DNA of 64,000 bases from Eopsaltria australis (GCA_034509425.1 JAVTVJ010000068.1:7316001-7380000), one strand, 5' to 3'. Positions 26,054 through 40,683 are shown, numbered from the stretch's first letter. The notes: a model not told the origin generated them from the letters alone. Translations and numbers: made by a program.

Positions 26054-27260
26054 TGAGTATAAGCAAAGTACTGACAATAAACTAGTATATCCACTATCCA
26101 GTTCCAAAAATAACTGTGGGTTAGAGCAGTGCTGAGCAATCGTTTAGTGACGCTTTCCATTTTAATGAACAAAGAAAACGGGGCAGCACATTGAAACAAA
26201 AAAGAAACTCAGGTAAAATGAGTTTACTTTCTGAAAAATAATTTATAAAATAACAAATAATCAACAGTTCATTATGTAGCAACAATATAAAGAGCTTAAG
26301 GTTACTGAATCAATCAGTATATACTAAAGATAAGATACTTTGATACCAAATGAGGCTTCCAGTTTCACTTAAGAACTTTGAATTATTTAGCTCGTTAAAG
26401 AATACCTTAAATTCAACAGATACGGCTGAATCTGTGCACTAGTTAAAATATAATATTGGAACTGCACATAAAAAGATGCATTTATATACAGTTTTTACAG
26501 TGTATGCACATATGTGTATACATTTTTTTACTCACCAACAAACACAACACGGACAATAGAAGGCAGCATAGAAATAGTGTTTTGAATATAAAAATGCTTT
26601 GTTTTCAATTTAGTAGAAAATATGTGATTTGCATTTTGGCAGACTTACTGGTACAGCTATACAAAACCAGGAAAAAGGTCATGCAAAGGGGTTAAAATTC
26701 TTCTCCAAAGTAAATAAGGGAAAACAAAAACACCTAGTAGATTTGAAAGTACTTTGCAGTTAATGGGAAAAGCATCTAAAAGACAACATAAAATACAGAA
26801 TTAATTTGATTTTGTTACTTTATACCTGGTGGTACCCTAGTACAGATGATGAGGTGTATTTTGATGCTCAATAAAAAATGAAAATAACATCTTTCTTCTC
26901 TTCCTTTCACAAATATTTTGTCAAACTCAACTTATTTCAAAAGCATAGTGGTATAATGGCCATTAAAAAAAAACACATTGTGGACATAAAATGTTACCAA
27001 AAAAAAGGCAGACTCAAAAATATTTTTTTCCTCAGACTTGTAAAAAAAACGTAACAACTAAGCTTTTACAAGGTCAGACCAACTATCGCCTTTTCTAATA
27101 AACTTGGTAAGTACACTCCCCGTACATCCTGTTTCTGTTGAGCATTTAGCAGTTGTTTTTATACACAAGGAAATGTCTCTGCAGGAATTCAACTGGTTTG
27201 TAATTGTTTTAAACAAATTAGTATAGCTCTTTTGTATTTCATTGAGTTGTTCATTTTGTT

Positions 27261-28370
27261 TTAGCTGCAACGTCTAACATGCTCCAAAACATACTCAGGG
27301 AAGTGCAGGCTGCAGACCTGTAAGCCATCCAGCTTGCATGGCATCCTTGGATATTCATCTTCTTTCCATTTATTTTCCTCTGGATCAAAAGTGAGAATGG
27401 AATCACTGTAATGACCATTGTAACAAAGGCCTCCAAGAACCATTATCTGTTTGTCCAGAACAGCTACACCATGACCACTCCTACCTATTGGCATAGAAGC
27501 CAATATAGTCCATTGATCGGTATCGGGGTCATAAACCTCTGTAGATGGACATCCTTGAGATTCAAAGGAGGCTCTCAGGATCACACAGACACCACCAAAG
27601 ACATAAAGCTTACCATTATAAGAAATCATTTTGTGAAAGCATCTTGCATAATTCATTTTGCATTTGTTCTCCCAACAGTTAGTGACCACTTGAGTTCTCC
27701 GTGTTCGCTGCTCTACTGTCCCTTCTTTACTAGGATCAAACACACACACTTGCTTAGAAGTTGAAGATGATGTAATTCCACCAGTGATATACAACTTGTT
27801 ACCAAGCACAGTCCCTTCATGTCCATACTTATTGACTGGATAGGGATCCACAAATTCCCATTTATCTTCAGTAATATCATACCGTTCAGTTGAATAAAAC
27901 GTTTCGTCCCTGGTTCTCCCAGCCACTGCATAAACATACCTGCCAATCACTCCAACAGCAAACTCAGAACGTGGCACAGACATGTCTGCCATTCGTAACC
28001 AAGTGTTCTGTCTTGGGTCATATCTAAACACTTTGGATGAAGCATGGAACTCACCATCTGGCCCCAGTTCTTCCCCACCTAGTAAGAACACGAAGTTATT
28101 TACAATGGCAAGGCAGTCTGGTCGTAAAGGTACTTGAGGACCCTCTAGTTCCCACCAGACCCTCGGTTTGTGCAAGAGAAGAATTTTACTGTTTACCATA
28201 CTGTGTCCTATCATTCCTCTAAATACTGCAGTCTGGGGTTTGGCAGAACGAATTTTGTTCGATTTCATTTCCATCAAAGGCTGTTGGTGAACGCTATGAA
28301 AGTAATTCATGGCTTGGTCGACCTCATGTCGCAGCTGCCGGGAGTATCGATAAAACTCTGATGTTTTTAC
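27261..28370 (-). CDS. KLHL15: KLHL15 coding exon 2: end of BACK and Kelch propeller
   Basis: 369 codons plus TAA. It begins VKTSEFYRYSRQLRHEVDQA after the acceptor TTCATAG; the upstream 20 residues precede the first internal Met at 28310. It contains all visible Kelch motifs and ends ...VLEHVRRCS. Confidence 0.98.
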   Translation of the reverse strand, partial: VKTSEFYRYSRQLRHEVDQAMNYFHSVHQQPLMEMKSNKIRSAKPQTAVFRGMIGHSMVNSKILLLHKPRVWWELEGPQVPLRPDCLAIVNNFVFLLGGEELGPDGEFHASSKVFRYDPRQNTWLRMADMSVPRSEFAVGVIGRYVYAVAGRTRDETFYSTERYDITEDKWEFVDPYPVNKYGHEGTVLGNKLYITGGITSSSTSKQVCVFDPSKEGTVEQRTRRTQVVTNCWENKCKMNYARCFHKMISYNGKLYVFGGVCVILRASFESQGCPSTEVYDPDTDQWTILASMPIGRSGHGVAVLDKQIMVLGGLCYNGHYSDSILTFDPEENKWKEDEYPRMPCKLDGLQVCSLHFPEYVLEHVRRCS

Positions 28371-31300
28371 CTATGAATACATTTAAAAGATATTAAAATT
28401 CTGATCAAGAGAAACAATCCAGAAAACCTAAATCACTATGTGTCATTAGAAAATAATTTACTTTGTTTCATTCAGGCAATCTTGAGAGCAATTGCATTTA
28501 TGCATGAAGGTTTAAACTGATGTATTGTTATCCAAAATCCAGAAGGCAATTTAGTGATTAAGAGCAGTGACTAACATTTTCAGCAGAATAATCACATGCA
28601 GAATTTATGCTAGAATTAGCACAACTGAAATCCCCAAGTCTAAAAATCATTATTCCTTCTCCTGAAAAAAGCTCCTGCCCATCTTTTGCTTAAGCCATAA
28701 AGCACCCAAATTAAAAATTCACTCTTTTCCTGGGTTTCAAAGACACTCTACACACTCATTCTGTGGTTACCAAGGTCTACTCTAGTCTGGTTTTTTTCTG
28801 AATTCTCACAAATGAAGTCTGAGCTCCCAAATGCTAAGGCTCTGCTCACAAGGCTATTTAATTGCCATGGGATGGGAAGGGAAGGTACCCAACCCCTTCC
28901 TTCAGAATATCTGCTTGCACCAACCACCCATCATGATGACGACCTTATGGTTTCCCCTCTGCAAGTCTCTACATGTTAACACATGCCTTTAACACAAGAA
29001 GGAAACATCTCAACCTATGAGATGTTGTGCATTTCTTTGGCAAATTGCAGAGGTAGGTTTGCATTTCTTTGGCAAATTGCAGAGGTAGGTTTGAATTTCC
29101 ACTTCCCAGGTGAGAGTTATAACCAAAGAGCCATCCCTGCTCAGTTTTACCGGAATTGCAGGCACAGGGGAAAATAAGAATTCCTTTCTGGGACCGTTCC
29201 TATTATCTAAGCCAATTTAAGTGCCTGAGGCTGGTCTTGAGACCATTCCAAAGCACATCCCTGTCCTGAACATTTTAATTAATCTATCTTGAGGCAGTCC
29301 TCAGCTCACCGTGGGAATCTCTTCAGAGGCCTCTCTTCCTATACAGTCTGGTGTAACACAGTGTTCTGAATCACACTTCTAAAACAAACAAAAACCTGCT
29401 AGATGTTGCCAAATCTACGAATCCTCAATCAGATTTAATCCTACATCCCAGTTTCTTTTACACAAAATTGGATTGCTTTCAATCAGTCAGAAAGCCTTCA
29501 GCACCTACCAGCTCCAAATAAGAAGCAATGCTTTGAAAAAAATCTGAGGCCACTCTGAAATTTCAAGTGACCACAAAGTAACAACAGAAGCTACTATTTT
29601 TATATATCTTTTACCCCACCTCCTCCTATTCTCTGTCCCAAAGAACAAGTGCCTCAGGGGTAGGGGTATGAATTCTGACATATATGGAAAGAGATTTGGA
29701 AATGAATGTTCTTTATACCTGAATAAAGTAGCTGCTTGTTCCATAAACATGTACTATTAAAATTTTGTTAGCCATCTGTTAATCATTTCTTCCTTGGATA
29801 GTAATTAAGACATTCTGCTGTCAAAGAATAATTTTTTAAAAAATATTTTCAAATGTTATTATTGAACATAATTTGCACAGTTTTTGAGACACTTTGAAAC
29901 ACCAGATTTCAAAACCACCCTGAATGCTAACCTACTATTGTAAAGCAATGTATAGCTCAAGAGTGACAGTGACTTGATGTTTTTATTTACACTTTTTTTT
30001 TCCTCCACTTTAATTTTGACAAGTTCAACATTTCTTTGTTTGAAAAAAAGGATAGTCACATGTAGCTCACATATATTATTCTTGCAGCAATGTCCAGCTT
30101 CTTTCTACTGCTTTTACCAGAAGTGATTTTGGAACAAAAAGGTTTACTCAGGTATGGTACTTACAGAACACCCACAGAGAGCCCAACTCTTCTGGGAACA
30201 ACAGCTCTGTTTTCTTGTTGCAAATAAAGAATATATCATACAAAGACAGATCTGCTCATATGGTATTTGTTAGAATAAACCATATACCTTGCCTGACTGA
30301 AAAGACTGAACATAAAGTACAGAAAATATGCTGGCAGGGAGAACCACAGCACAGAAAAACAGTAACATATAAAGGTTACAAAAAATGAAAAGTAAGTTAA
30401 AATAACAAAGAATCATGGCTAGGCTACTTTATCCTTCAAAGGAACTTTCAAATTCCAAAATTTCAAATTTAAACCAGCAGGACTACTTCAAGTATTCCCA
30501 AACTGGAGCTATCCTCTTTGGAATTAAATAAAAATACAAATTATCTTTGTTCCACCTATATGCAGTTCAGGTTTTTTTGTATAATTATGGAAGACAACAG
30601 GATCAATGTGCTTACAATGTGAAGCATACCAGTAAAGCCTGCCAGAGATGGAAAATGTTTTTCTTTCTCCCTCAACATTTACAACTCTGTCATTAGATCT
30701 AGAAATTAGAATGCCAGCCAGAAACTGGAATTAAAATAAGCCTACAACCTCATCACTCTACTCCTGCACATAGTCTAAATCTCACCCCATGAGAGCATGC
30801 CAAAGGAAACAAGGAGTATCTCAAATTCCAGAGAGACTCTCAAGAATAGGGAATCAATCTATTAGTTTACTACTGCTTATCTTGACAAAGTAAAGCCTCA
30901 AGCTCTTACCTTGAATGAAAAAGACATCAAGGAGCAAATGGAACTCCCAGTTATTAACACCCTTCTGTGACTGAAGTTCGTGGGGAAGCTCCAACAAGCA
31001 CAAGTTTGAAGAGCTGAACATGAAAATACACAACCACTAGCAATTCTTACAATATGCAAAAAAAAATCCCACAAAACAAGAGTGATTGACTACCTCAGTT
31101 TTGGTAAGAAAAGGTAATTGGAGAATTCCTAGACTTGGCTGTTGAGGAAAAATATCCCTGTTTTTAGCCATCTACCTTGCACCTGCATAACCTCTGCCAT
31201 ACAGGAGCAGTACCTCTCCCAAGGCTCAAAGGGTGGTTCCAGACGAATGTTAGGATATGCCTATAGGAAAGTACAGGCTGCTCACGCTTGCTTGATGCAA

Positions 31301-34300
31301 ATGAAAACAAAGCAAATGTACGTCATTTGCCCCACTTTCAGTCACACATTATGAAATGTTCCAGAACTATTCCCTGTTCAGCCCATAATAAGGAAAACCC
31401 TCTGCCTACACTTCCAAATAATTTTAAGGTAATTTTCATTACTTGTGTGTATAATCAAAAAAGAGAAGCATTAAAATTTAGTTGGTTTGGTATTTAAAAC
31501 AACTCTAAGTTGTGCATGTCAGCAGATGAAAACCATGGCTTTTTGTGGGAATTTCTATCTGATACCCAAAACATGCAGAAGGAAAGCCCTCAACTTTCAA
31601 AAGGAGGCTCTACCACTACCTGTAAGTAGCAACAAGGAGTTGATTGGCAAATATCTAAGTACTTATCAACAGACCAATTTTCCTGTTAAGTTCAAATGAA
31701 GAAGCTCTTGAAGGAATGTGTCCATAATTATCAATATTCCAGTAGAACACACGGATTTTGGCAAAACAGATGGAAATGTACATTAATCATCATGAACCCT
31801 GAAGTTAAACAAATGTGCATTCCTAAAGTGTACATCATCAACTCCAAATTCATAAAAATAAATAAATGCTTCAAAGCATTTTTCAACTTTTTCTTTAAAC
31901 TGATCTGTTATCTTGCTGAAGGGTCTCAAAGGCATTTTAAGGTGGACTTCCTTATCAACCCCAGTCATTCTGTAAAAAAAGGAATTAATCCAAGTGCTAA
32001 AGCTTTGCTTATGTGATTTTTTTACATTCTTTACATTCTTTCCAATTCTTTCTTTAATTTTCTGGAGAAAACCTTCTTAAAGAGGTTATGCTGGAACACA
32101 GCCTAATGCAAGAGTTTCCTCAAGATTTCCAGAGATGGAGAATGGGAATTATCTCAATATATCACCTACCAGTGGTTCACAGTCAGACTTCCAGACTGAG
32201 AACAGCATAAATAAAAACAAATGTGTCATTCCATAATAAAAGTTGTAAAAATAATTAAAAACATCTACCCCTCTACTCGCCCCCTAGGCAATCAATACCA
32301 AAATCACCACCATCCCTCTAGTCACAGTAAATTTGAGCTTTAATGCATTTTCTCTTCTTCATTTTAAATCAGTGAAACACTCCACAAAAAGTGCTGGCTT
32401 TCCAAATTAATGCAGTGATTAATCATTGCCTATTTTTCTGCTGTATTGAACACAAGCTTTTCTAGATGTAGCAGCTGTGGAAGTCTCAGGATCTTCCATT
32501 CATATTATATGAAGAAGTAAAACAAGAAATTAAGCCATTAATTTCTAATTTGAAAAGTGTTCCCCACAGAAGACCAGTTGTGTCCCATATTATGTTCATC
32601 AACTTTCCCCTTCCCCCAGAACAATTACACTAATTAATAAGCTGCAGGAAAAGCAATAAGATGCAAGGTAAATATTCTGTAACACGTTTGACTTCCGCAT
32701 AGAGCTTTTTTTAAAAAAAATTTCTTCAGAAAACCATTTACAGCTACTGCTCTATTTGTATTCTCGTTACTCAGGTTTATAAGAAAAAGCTTTCAAAACC
32801 AGAAGAAAGGCTTCTTTTGAATGGCCCAAACTAAACAGCTTTTTGTGCACTTGGGAACTAAAATTTAGTATGTTATTATAGGAGGTGGATATTAACTCGC
32901 TTCCTTCTGTAGAACTAAAAAAACCCAAAGACAAACAAAAACAAAAGCACAGAAAAATCTCAATAGCTCATAATATCATTTTATCATCTCTAGTCATGTA
33001 AACAGAGAACTGTTTTAAAGATTCTAACTTACTGTGCTTAGGTTCTCTAAGCCTGCCAATTTTGAATGTGTGATGTAACTCAAACTGAGCTACTAGGAGT
33101 ACAGAAGCAATGCTCCACCTTTCCAATGAACAATGATGGCATCTGTATCACACTGCTAAAGATCAAATTCTTACTTGAAAAAAAAACCCGAAACTTATTT
33201 TACTAGAGATTAACCCAAATCAAAACTAAAGATCCATCAACTCTACTAACAAGGATCAGTATTATTTTCCCATCTACTTATCTGTGGCCATATTCTAATC
33301 ACAATTATAAGCTGGTAAGAGAACTGGTCAGTATCAGTGAAGGGCTTTGAAGGGCTATTTTGCAAGAACAGAAATCATTTAAGTGTTTTCAGCCTAACCA
33401 TAGAAAGGCACAGCCTCTGTGCAGCAAGGACAATGCCCTCAAATTGATTACTCAGCTGCTCCTTTTTAGAAACTGGAAAGAGAAATTGTCAAAGTCAAGC
33501 TGGAGTCTAACTCAATGTAATCTCTCAAATCAGAATGGAGTCAACAATCTGTATGCCACAATTAAGAATCTCAGCACATAATAAATACTGCTAACAAATC
33601 TATTCAAATCAATAATAACCTTAACACCCAAAAATATTAAGCACAGCATCTATTTACAAATAAGAGGGGCCCCTAACTTCACCCACACTTCTTATTCTAC
33701 GTTTCAGCAAATGAAGCTGTATAAGTAGATACATACGTACTACTAGACATGGAGGTAAATGAGAAAAAAAGAAATTCAACACATTTATGAAAGGTAAAGT
33801 CACAATAACAAAATTACAATCACATCTTCTCAAACATTATTATTTTCTAGGCACAGGACAGCAGGTATTCAAAGACAACATGCTATTTATCCTACCTCTA
33901 CAGCAGGAGTTGATGAATCTAGTGATTAGTAAATTGTTGATTTAAGCTGGCAATTAATAAATCAGCATGAGCTAGTCACAACAGACTGGACATAAAAAAA
34001 CCCTGGGTTTTAAGGACAGAGGTTTTGAAACAACATTTCAATCTGAGTAGTACACAGAGACTAAAAGGAGCTTAAACAGTATAGTTCAGGGAAATCATGA
34101 CATAGTTGCCTACAGTAACATGGAGATTAACTCAGTGATCCAGGTGAAAGACACTTCAACTTCTGTCTCCAAACTTCCTCAAGACTTACAGAGCCATGTG
34201 TATGTTTCATAAAATCGGAAAGCACAACATGGATAGTGAAACTTGTGCTTTTCCCCAAACACTTTGCCTTTACTTTCTAACTATTCCCTAAATCCTTACT

Positions 34301-37300
34301 TGATTTATCTTTCCATTTTCTCCCATACATCTGCATGTACTTTAAGGGCTGAGGAACAAAAGGAGTATCTACTCATAGTTCAGAAGCCATTCTTCCAGGA
34401 CAGTTTGCAGTAAGCAAACAGGTTGTACCTTCACTTGCACACTCTAAATGCACATCAGCTTCCAGGTATTAATCTAGACTCACTGATTTAATTTTTAAAT
34501 TGTATAGCTCTCCAAAATGATGTAAGGAACAGAATGGCTTAAGAGGACACAAGTATCCTTACTGTGACTTGCAAAGTTAAGTTATGTAAGTTATTTATAT
34601 CCTACAGTGACAGGCATCTGAGAAATGTGTATTAGAAAGATTACATAAAAGTACATGACAAGCTGGCCAGCGTATAAAAAATACAGAGTTTGGTGAACTG
34701 GAAGAGTCAACCTCAGACTGTATTTGGTACATTCATGCATCTAGTACGTGCTGGCTTCAGGAGAAGAGTGGATTCTCTTTGTGGATCTCAAAAAAAGGCA
34801 GTTTTACCACTATTTCCCCATTCTACCCAGAGAAGAAAGAGGCCCTCCCCGGGTTACTGCCAGATCAGTGAACAGACACGCTCTTTTATTAAAAAAATAA
34901 AGTGTTCTATATTCTGATGTTGGCTCCAATTGCAGTTATCCTTTGTCACTTGTCCTGCTTGATAACTTAATACTCTCTAGCCAGGGTAGAACACAAATGC
35001 ATTCCTAGCTGCAGTAACAAATGACATAATTAGCTCTGCTTCCCCCTGCTGAGCTGTCCCACTCCATAATCTGCACTGGCTTTTCTCTGCTCCCACATAC
35101 AATTAACAGAAAGGGTATTCACAGATAAAGCTATTACATGTAGGTATATAACCTGGGATGCTGAAAACAGCTTCTCTCCTGAAGTTGTACCTATTGGGCC
35201 ATTTGGTAGCTGTCAAGATAAAACATGAGAAGCACTGTATGCAGGATTTATACCAACAACATCAAAACCAACTCCAGAAGTTATACCCAAATATAACGCT
35301 GAAGACCAGTATACACTTTCACTTGCACTTACAGAAATTTAATTGAAGACCGCTTGATCCTTGAGCTTGTATGCCCAAAACTCATACAGCTGAAGCACCC
35401 TCACACAAATCCTGCCCTATTAGATTAACCTCAAAAAAATATGTTGTGAATTCTGTAAGTTTTATTACTGAAGGGCTTAAATGATGTAATAATATGGTAG
35501 AAGTGCTATTTAAAACAAGACACTACACAGGATCCTGCAGAGTTCAGCTCTTACCAGTTAAAAATGTTTTAACCCAATATAAACATTACATTAGTGTTCT
35601 AAAATATGTTTAGGTGTTTATTTTGTTTCTGTCTATAGTCCAATATAGCATCATAAATGTATTTTATGCATTATTACTTCCTATACTCAGTTCACACATA
35701 CAAAAAATTCACTAGTCTGAATTAACTAATAGCTCTTACAATCTGAAATACAAGTAAGTATAAGAATCACTGCTTGGATGATCCCGTGGCCCTTAAAACC
35801 ACCAAAACCTATACAACCTTGTCTATATATTCACTAAAGTAAAAATATATGGGAGATTAATTTGCAAGAAGCACAACAAAAACATGGGGTCTGAACTCCT
35901 ATTAATTTGCTGAGAGGTGAAAAATACAAAAGTTGAAGTTGTATCTTTCCACATCAAATTAACATTGTTAAAACAGCAGAGATAAGTAATTCCTAACCTG
36001 AACACTGTTACTGGCCTGTAAGAGAACTGATTACAAAGTATTGTAATCCTCTACTGTTAACAAATATTCAGAGATTCTCAAGAACTAGAAAGTAACTTTT
36101 TAGTCTGTTCTTCAACAGAAGAGTAGAAAAGGCGAGTTCTCTTAACTCTTACTGTATACAATGAAAGTTGAACTACAGGATCACCTGTTACAAAGAGTCC
36201 TCTGATATTTAAAGTAAATAATTACATTTGATGCCTTCAATAATTTTTGATTGTATTATGTCTTGTGTACAACCAAATGTATGTGTAACTTTGCAGGATC
36301 AGGGCTTACTTCTAACTGCTGTGTAACAGCACAAGCACTGAAGATACAACACCACCACCACTCTGCAGATTTAAGAGCAGATGCTACTTTTTATCTGTAA
36401 ATAACCCTCCCCCTGTCCTTAAGCCATGTAAGATCTACAGTCACTATTTTTGATTATATTGATAACAATCATCATAACATACACCCTACATATTATATGC
36501 AGGTCTAAAGCCTCTGGAGAGCAAGAAGCAACTTGTGCAAAACAGTTAAGAATGTTTGAAATCAAACAAGATACAAGTGACCTTATTTCAAAAGGTCTTT
36601 TTCATACAAAGTCAAGTATAAACATGTACTGCAAACATACCTGTTCTCCAGCCACTGTAGGTATTATTGTCTAATAACCAAAGACAACACTTTTAGATGT
36701 TTGCCTTCTGTGCTTTTCTTTATTAGAAAAATAAATGCTATAATTTTGTTCCTTCTCATAGCTTCAGGAATCTTACCTATTTAATGGCATGCTGCCCTAG
36801 CTAAATGATGAATCCTGCCTATTGCTTTTCAAATGCACCAACCTTCTCAAAAACACTGGATGGTGTCATCAAACAAAACCTGATGTTCTGAATGATGGTG
36901 TCCGTATGTCTCCAGCGTCTTCTATCATGGCGCAGCCAGGCCTGAACAGCTTCATACAGCTCTATCTCTGGAAACCTGCTCAGATGATCATTATCCAAGT
37001 AAGACATGAGCTTCTCAAAGCTCAGATATGAAAGAAAGTCAGGTCTGGACATGAGTGGCACAAAATTCTCTAGCAGAAAGGAATCCAGTTTTTCCCTGAC
37101 TCCTTCGATGTTTACACCAAAATCATCCAGAAGTCTCATAATTTCTGCACAGTTTTCTAAGCAGATTTTAGCTAAGAGAAAAGAGCAGCAAAACTTTACC
37201 ACCTCTATAAGTTGGACATACATGGCAGCCTGAAGGATTTCATGAACAGTGTTCATACTCAGTTCAATAGTTCCATAGTACATGAATTGGAGGACATGAC

Positions 37301-37547
37301 TGAAGCCTGTAGCTGTCAGACCTTTCAAATGGATTTTGTCCTGATCTCGTTCTCGCATGTCTGCTGTGAACATAATCCTGAAGTAATCACTCTGGGTGGC
37401 AAGCAGTGCTTTATGGGCCTGAAATTGGTGGTCTTCAATGACAAGTGTGACATCAAGAAGCAATCCCTCCTCATACAGTGCTCTGAATCCTGCAGAGACA
37501 CTGGTGTCATGGATGGAGGAGCTAAACCCTTCCACGTCCCCTGCCAT
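27261..37547 (-). CDS. KLHL15: KLHL15, BTB-BACK-Kelch substrate adaptor of CUL3 ubiquitin ligase
   Basis: KLHL15 links substrates to cullin-3 E3 ligase; known targets of the mammalian protein include the PP2A subunit B'beta, CtIP and doublecortin. Two coding exons, complement(36843-37547) and complement(27261-28370), joined in phase 0 (FEK|VKTSEF), give 604 residues, the same length as human KLHL15. Seen: BTB fold in roughly residues 25-130 (LLLDVTLVIEDHQFQAHKAL, DYFRIMFTADM), BACK region to about 240 (FEKLMSYLDNDHLSRFPEIE, RRRWRHTDTI), then Kelch blades with Gly-Gly or equivalent at about 333-334, 385-386, 432-433, 494-495 and 548-549. The start is the first ATG after the acceptor at 37554, leaving seven bases of leader in that exon. 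The protein is nearly identical to the mammalian orthologue; an example difference is Cys at about 472, where I recall Ser. It is divergent from EIF2S3, with promoters about 4.4 kb apart. Confidence 0.98.
28371..36842 (-). other. KLHL15: KLHL15 intron between the coding exons
   Basis: 8.5 kb of unique AT-rich sequence. A 32-bp exact tandem duplication is at 29029-29092. I saw no mobile element or RNA gene. Confidence 0.7.
29029..29092. repeat. 32-bp tandem duplication, two exact copies
   Basis: The unit beginning GCATTTCTTTGGCAAATTGC occurs at 29029-29060 and identically at 29061-29092. Exact identity suggests a recent or length-polymorphic duplication. Confidence 0.9.
36843..37547 (-). CDS. 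KLHL15: KLHL15 coding exon 1: BTB and most of BACK
   Basis: 235 codons, MAGDVEGFSS to SVFEK. Acceptor CCCCCCAG with a long pyrimidine tract (exon begins at 37554); donor GTTGGT at 36841-36842 and below. Reading through the donor would give only a few extra residues before a stop. Confidence 0.98.
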
Positions 37548-40500
37548 GAATCACCTGGGGGGAAGAAAAAAAAATAAATAAAAATAAAAATAAATCATAA
37601 TTTCTAATAACATATTACAAGCCCTTTCTGATGAGATAAATCCTAACTGAGATTGCTTTGATTAGGACTTAAAAGTCTTCACCATTGTTTTTGTTTTCTC
37701 TTCAGCTGAAAAATCAACTTAGGAAATAACTTAAAACACAAACTTTAAATATTTCTCCCCAAACCAAATATTCTCATTTTAAAGCCAGGGTAATGAACAA
37801 AAATAACTATGCAACACTGGCAAAATGATTCCTTACTCCAAGTTAATTCATGGTCATATAATGAACTAAAAAGGTTGTCATGGTTTTTTCCTCTCCCCCC
37901 TCAATCTTTCAAAAGAATTTATCTCAGGGGAGCAATAAAACACCCACTCTTGAATATCAAAAGTCTCAAAAAGGAAGCCAAGCTTCCTTAATTTCAGAAA
38001 CAAGCTTCAGTAGATCTGCACATGGTATGACCTAAAAAATAATTTATTATGTTTTAAAATCTATATCAATTCACTCTGAAGTTATTTGTAGGAAAATGAA
38101 CATTTTCAGAAACACTATTTGAGATTGTGTGCTTCACTTCTCCTGTAAAAACACAGTCCCATCATGTTTCCCCCCCTCCCCCCCCCATTTCTTACTATAG
38201 TGATTAATATTAAGTTATGAGATCTATGAAGTGCAAAATACTAAGGCAACAAGAAGCACTGATGAGAATAGATCACAAAAATAATATTCTGTATAGTGGG
38301 CTTAGTGAAGCTTAGCTGCTCATTGAGCATTTGCAGATACAGTGTTACTTATATGCAAGCTGTAATTAAACTGCAAATAAACCAAAAAAATTTAAGAGTA
38401 GCAGGATCCTACCCTGTTAAAGTCAATTCAATAATCAAAATAAAAACCTATTCAAAATCCAGAAATTTCTCAAAATATTGCTCAACTTCATCGGGTTTAG
38501 GTAGGGTGAAGTTGCACAATGCAGCTTGAACCAATTAACAATTCATCAAAGGACCACAGCACACTCCATTCTCCTCTGTCACATTCTCGGACCTGAGCTC
38601 CTGCTTCCTACTTTGAGCCATTTCTGGGGTTCATTTGGCTTCTCCAGAAAGTCAATTCCACTCATAAACATGACTACAAAAGATTAAGAGCAGGGAAGAA
38701 CAGACGTGAAAAAGACACATGACACAAACATGGCCACCCCCACTCCCCAGCACACACAAAACCTCGAAACTAGAAATCTTTCTGCTTTCCAGTGAGCTGA
38801 CTTCTGACTTGACACTGTGGGGTTTGGCACAAGAACCAACCTGATGCAGAAGGCAGGACACATACTTGAAAGAGCAACATTTCCCTATTTGGCATTAATT
38901 TACTATTAGCATTGGTTCAGCTACTTTTGTTCCATTTCATCCCACCTTAAATTACACTTCAACTTTCCCTCAGATATTTGTTGCATTTAACTCTGAACTT
39001 CCTATAACAAATGAAGCTAATAATGTTTTGGTACTGGTAACTCACATGAAATGCTAATACCAACGTATTAGAAAAACCTGCAGATTCTCAAGGTCATAAA
39101 ACTTCACACAAGTATATGGACCCAGAAGTGACTCTGGGGTGGCCCATGTTTCACGGCCTCAGAGAGCAGTTATCACTTACCCCCACTTCCTCAAGCACCA
39201 CATTCTGGCTACTACCACTGTAACAGGAATGCATTTCATTAGACTCATCAATGGATAATCATCTCCTCTCCTTCACTCCTCAGCACACATCCTGGAAAAC
39301 CAAACTGGAGATACCCTTTGTCTGCGCATAACTAAACTGGTGAGTGGGTGTTTGTAGCCACACCTCATGGAATTAGCACCACTCCCACACTGTTGAAGCC
39401 TGATGATGGGTTCTGCGCACAATAAAGTCAATGCTGGGAGTGTTCACTACAATTAAGGTCTTCTCACAGAATTCAAATTCCTGAAAGTAAGAGCAGGAGC
39501 AAAACAACAAGGATGACAATCCAATCACTTTCTCACCAGTATCCCTGATAGCACATTCCCCTCAATGTCACAGAAGACAAACATGCAAACTGCTCTGGAA
39601 CCTCATATTGTGAGTCTCTTACTCCTCAACATCAAATGCCTACCAGAAAGAGAAACTACCATCAGATATTTTTCATAGTTGTTGCCAAATCTTACACAAA
39701 AGCAGATGAAGAAAGAAGTACTTCACTAATTCTTACCACCTCAAAAAAAAAAAACCAACCAACTGAAGAGGAATTTTTACAGGATTTTGCTTTCTAATTG
39801 GATTTCTGATATCAAATAAAAAGGTAAGCATCAATATTAACTTCCTTCTTTCATCATCAGAGCACCTGTAACTCCTCTCCTCCCATCCCCAGTTCTCTGA
39901 TGTTTAATAATAGCTGAGCTCATTCCTCAGTCCTTCCTGTTCAAGAGATTTAATGATCACTTGCTTTTAAATGAGCCACTCATTTTCATAAAACATACAG
40001 AGACTTGAAACAACTCTCACTGCTGTCTGAAATCAGCCAAGGGTTCAGGGTTACAGGGACTCTCAGACAGCACAACTGTGTAAGTTACAGTGCTTTAGGA
40101 GACCAAAACTTGGCTCAGCATCAGTTCCATGATCAGGATTAAAAATGGGAAAGGACAGTTGGAATTTGCAGATGTGAGGACAAGAACAGAATAACACAAC
40201 AGTGTATCGGGGGGAGAAAAAGTAAAAAATGAAGCAATATTCCCCAAGTGACTGAAGCAATATATATTCATCTGGAAATAATGGGATCTCCCATCATATA
40301 GGTAATCCTATTGAAGGGATTTCTTCAATACACGTGCATTACTGTGTACCTGAACAGCATAGAAAAACCACAGCAGCAAGCTCCAAACACACAGTAGGAA
40401 CTTTGCCCTTACCTTGAGAAAGGTAATTACATTATGGGTACTCCACAAATAAAAGGAGAGAAATTAACTTGTACACAGGATGGCCCTAAAAGAAAGGCCA

Positions 40501-40683
40501 CACTCAAAGAAGCACAAAGGAAAAGTTGGCAAGTGAAGTTAAGCAGAGAGACATGGTAGATGCACCTCCAGTGCTGCTTTTAGGGATCAAAACAAGTAAA
40601 TAATACTCCAAAGAATCAAACAAAAACCCAAAACCAACAAACAAAAGCTACAAACAAAACACAAACAAAAAACCTCCGACCAG

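Larger units (their letters stand above)
20600..27260 (-). other. KLHL15: AT-rich region: KLHL15 3'UTR (right part) and intergenic sequence (left part)
   Basis: No gene is visible on either strand. The right part must be KLHL15 3'UTR, since it follows the stop codon at 27261-27263 without a splice signal. Minus-strand AATAAA hexamers at 23024-23029, 22533-22538 and 21577-21582 are possible ends, giving UTRs of roughly 4.2-5.7 kb. A 30-bp perfect palindrome is at 26024-26053. Low-complexity A/C-rich sequence is at 24841-24902. Confidence 0.5.

Noticed and set aside
27411..27764. 117-codon plus-strand frame
   Set aside because: Shadow frame antisense to the conserved KLHL15 Kelch exon.
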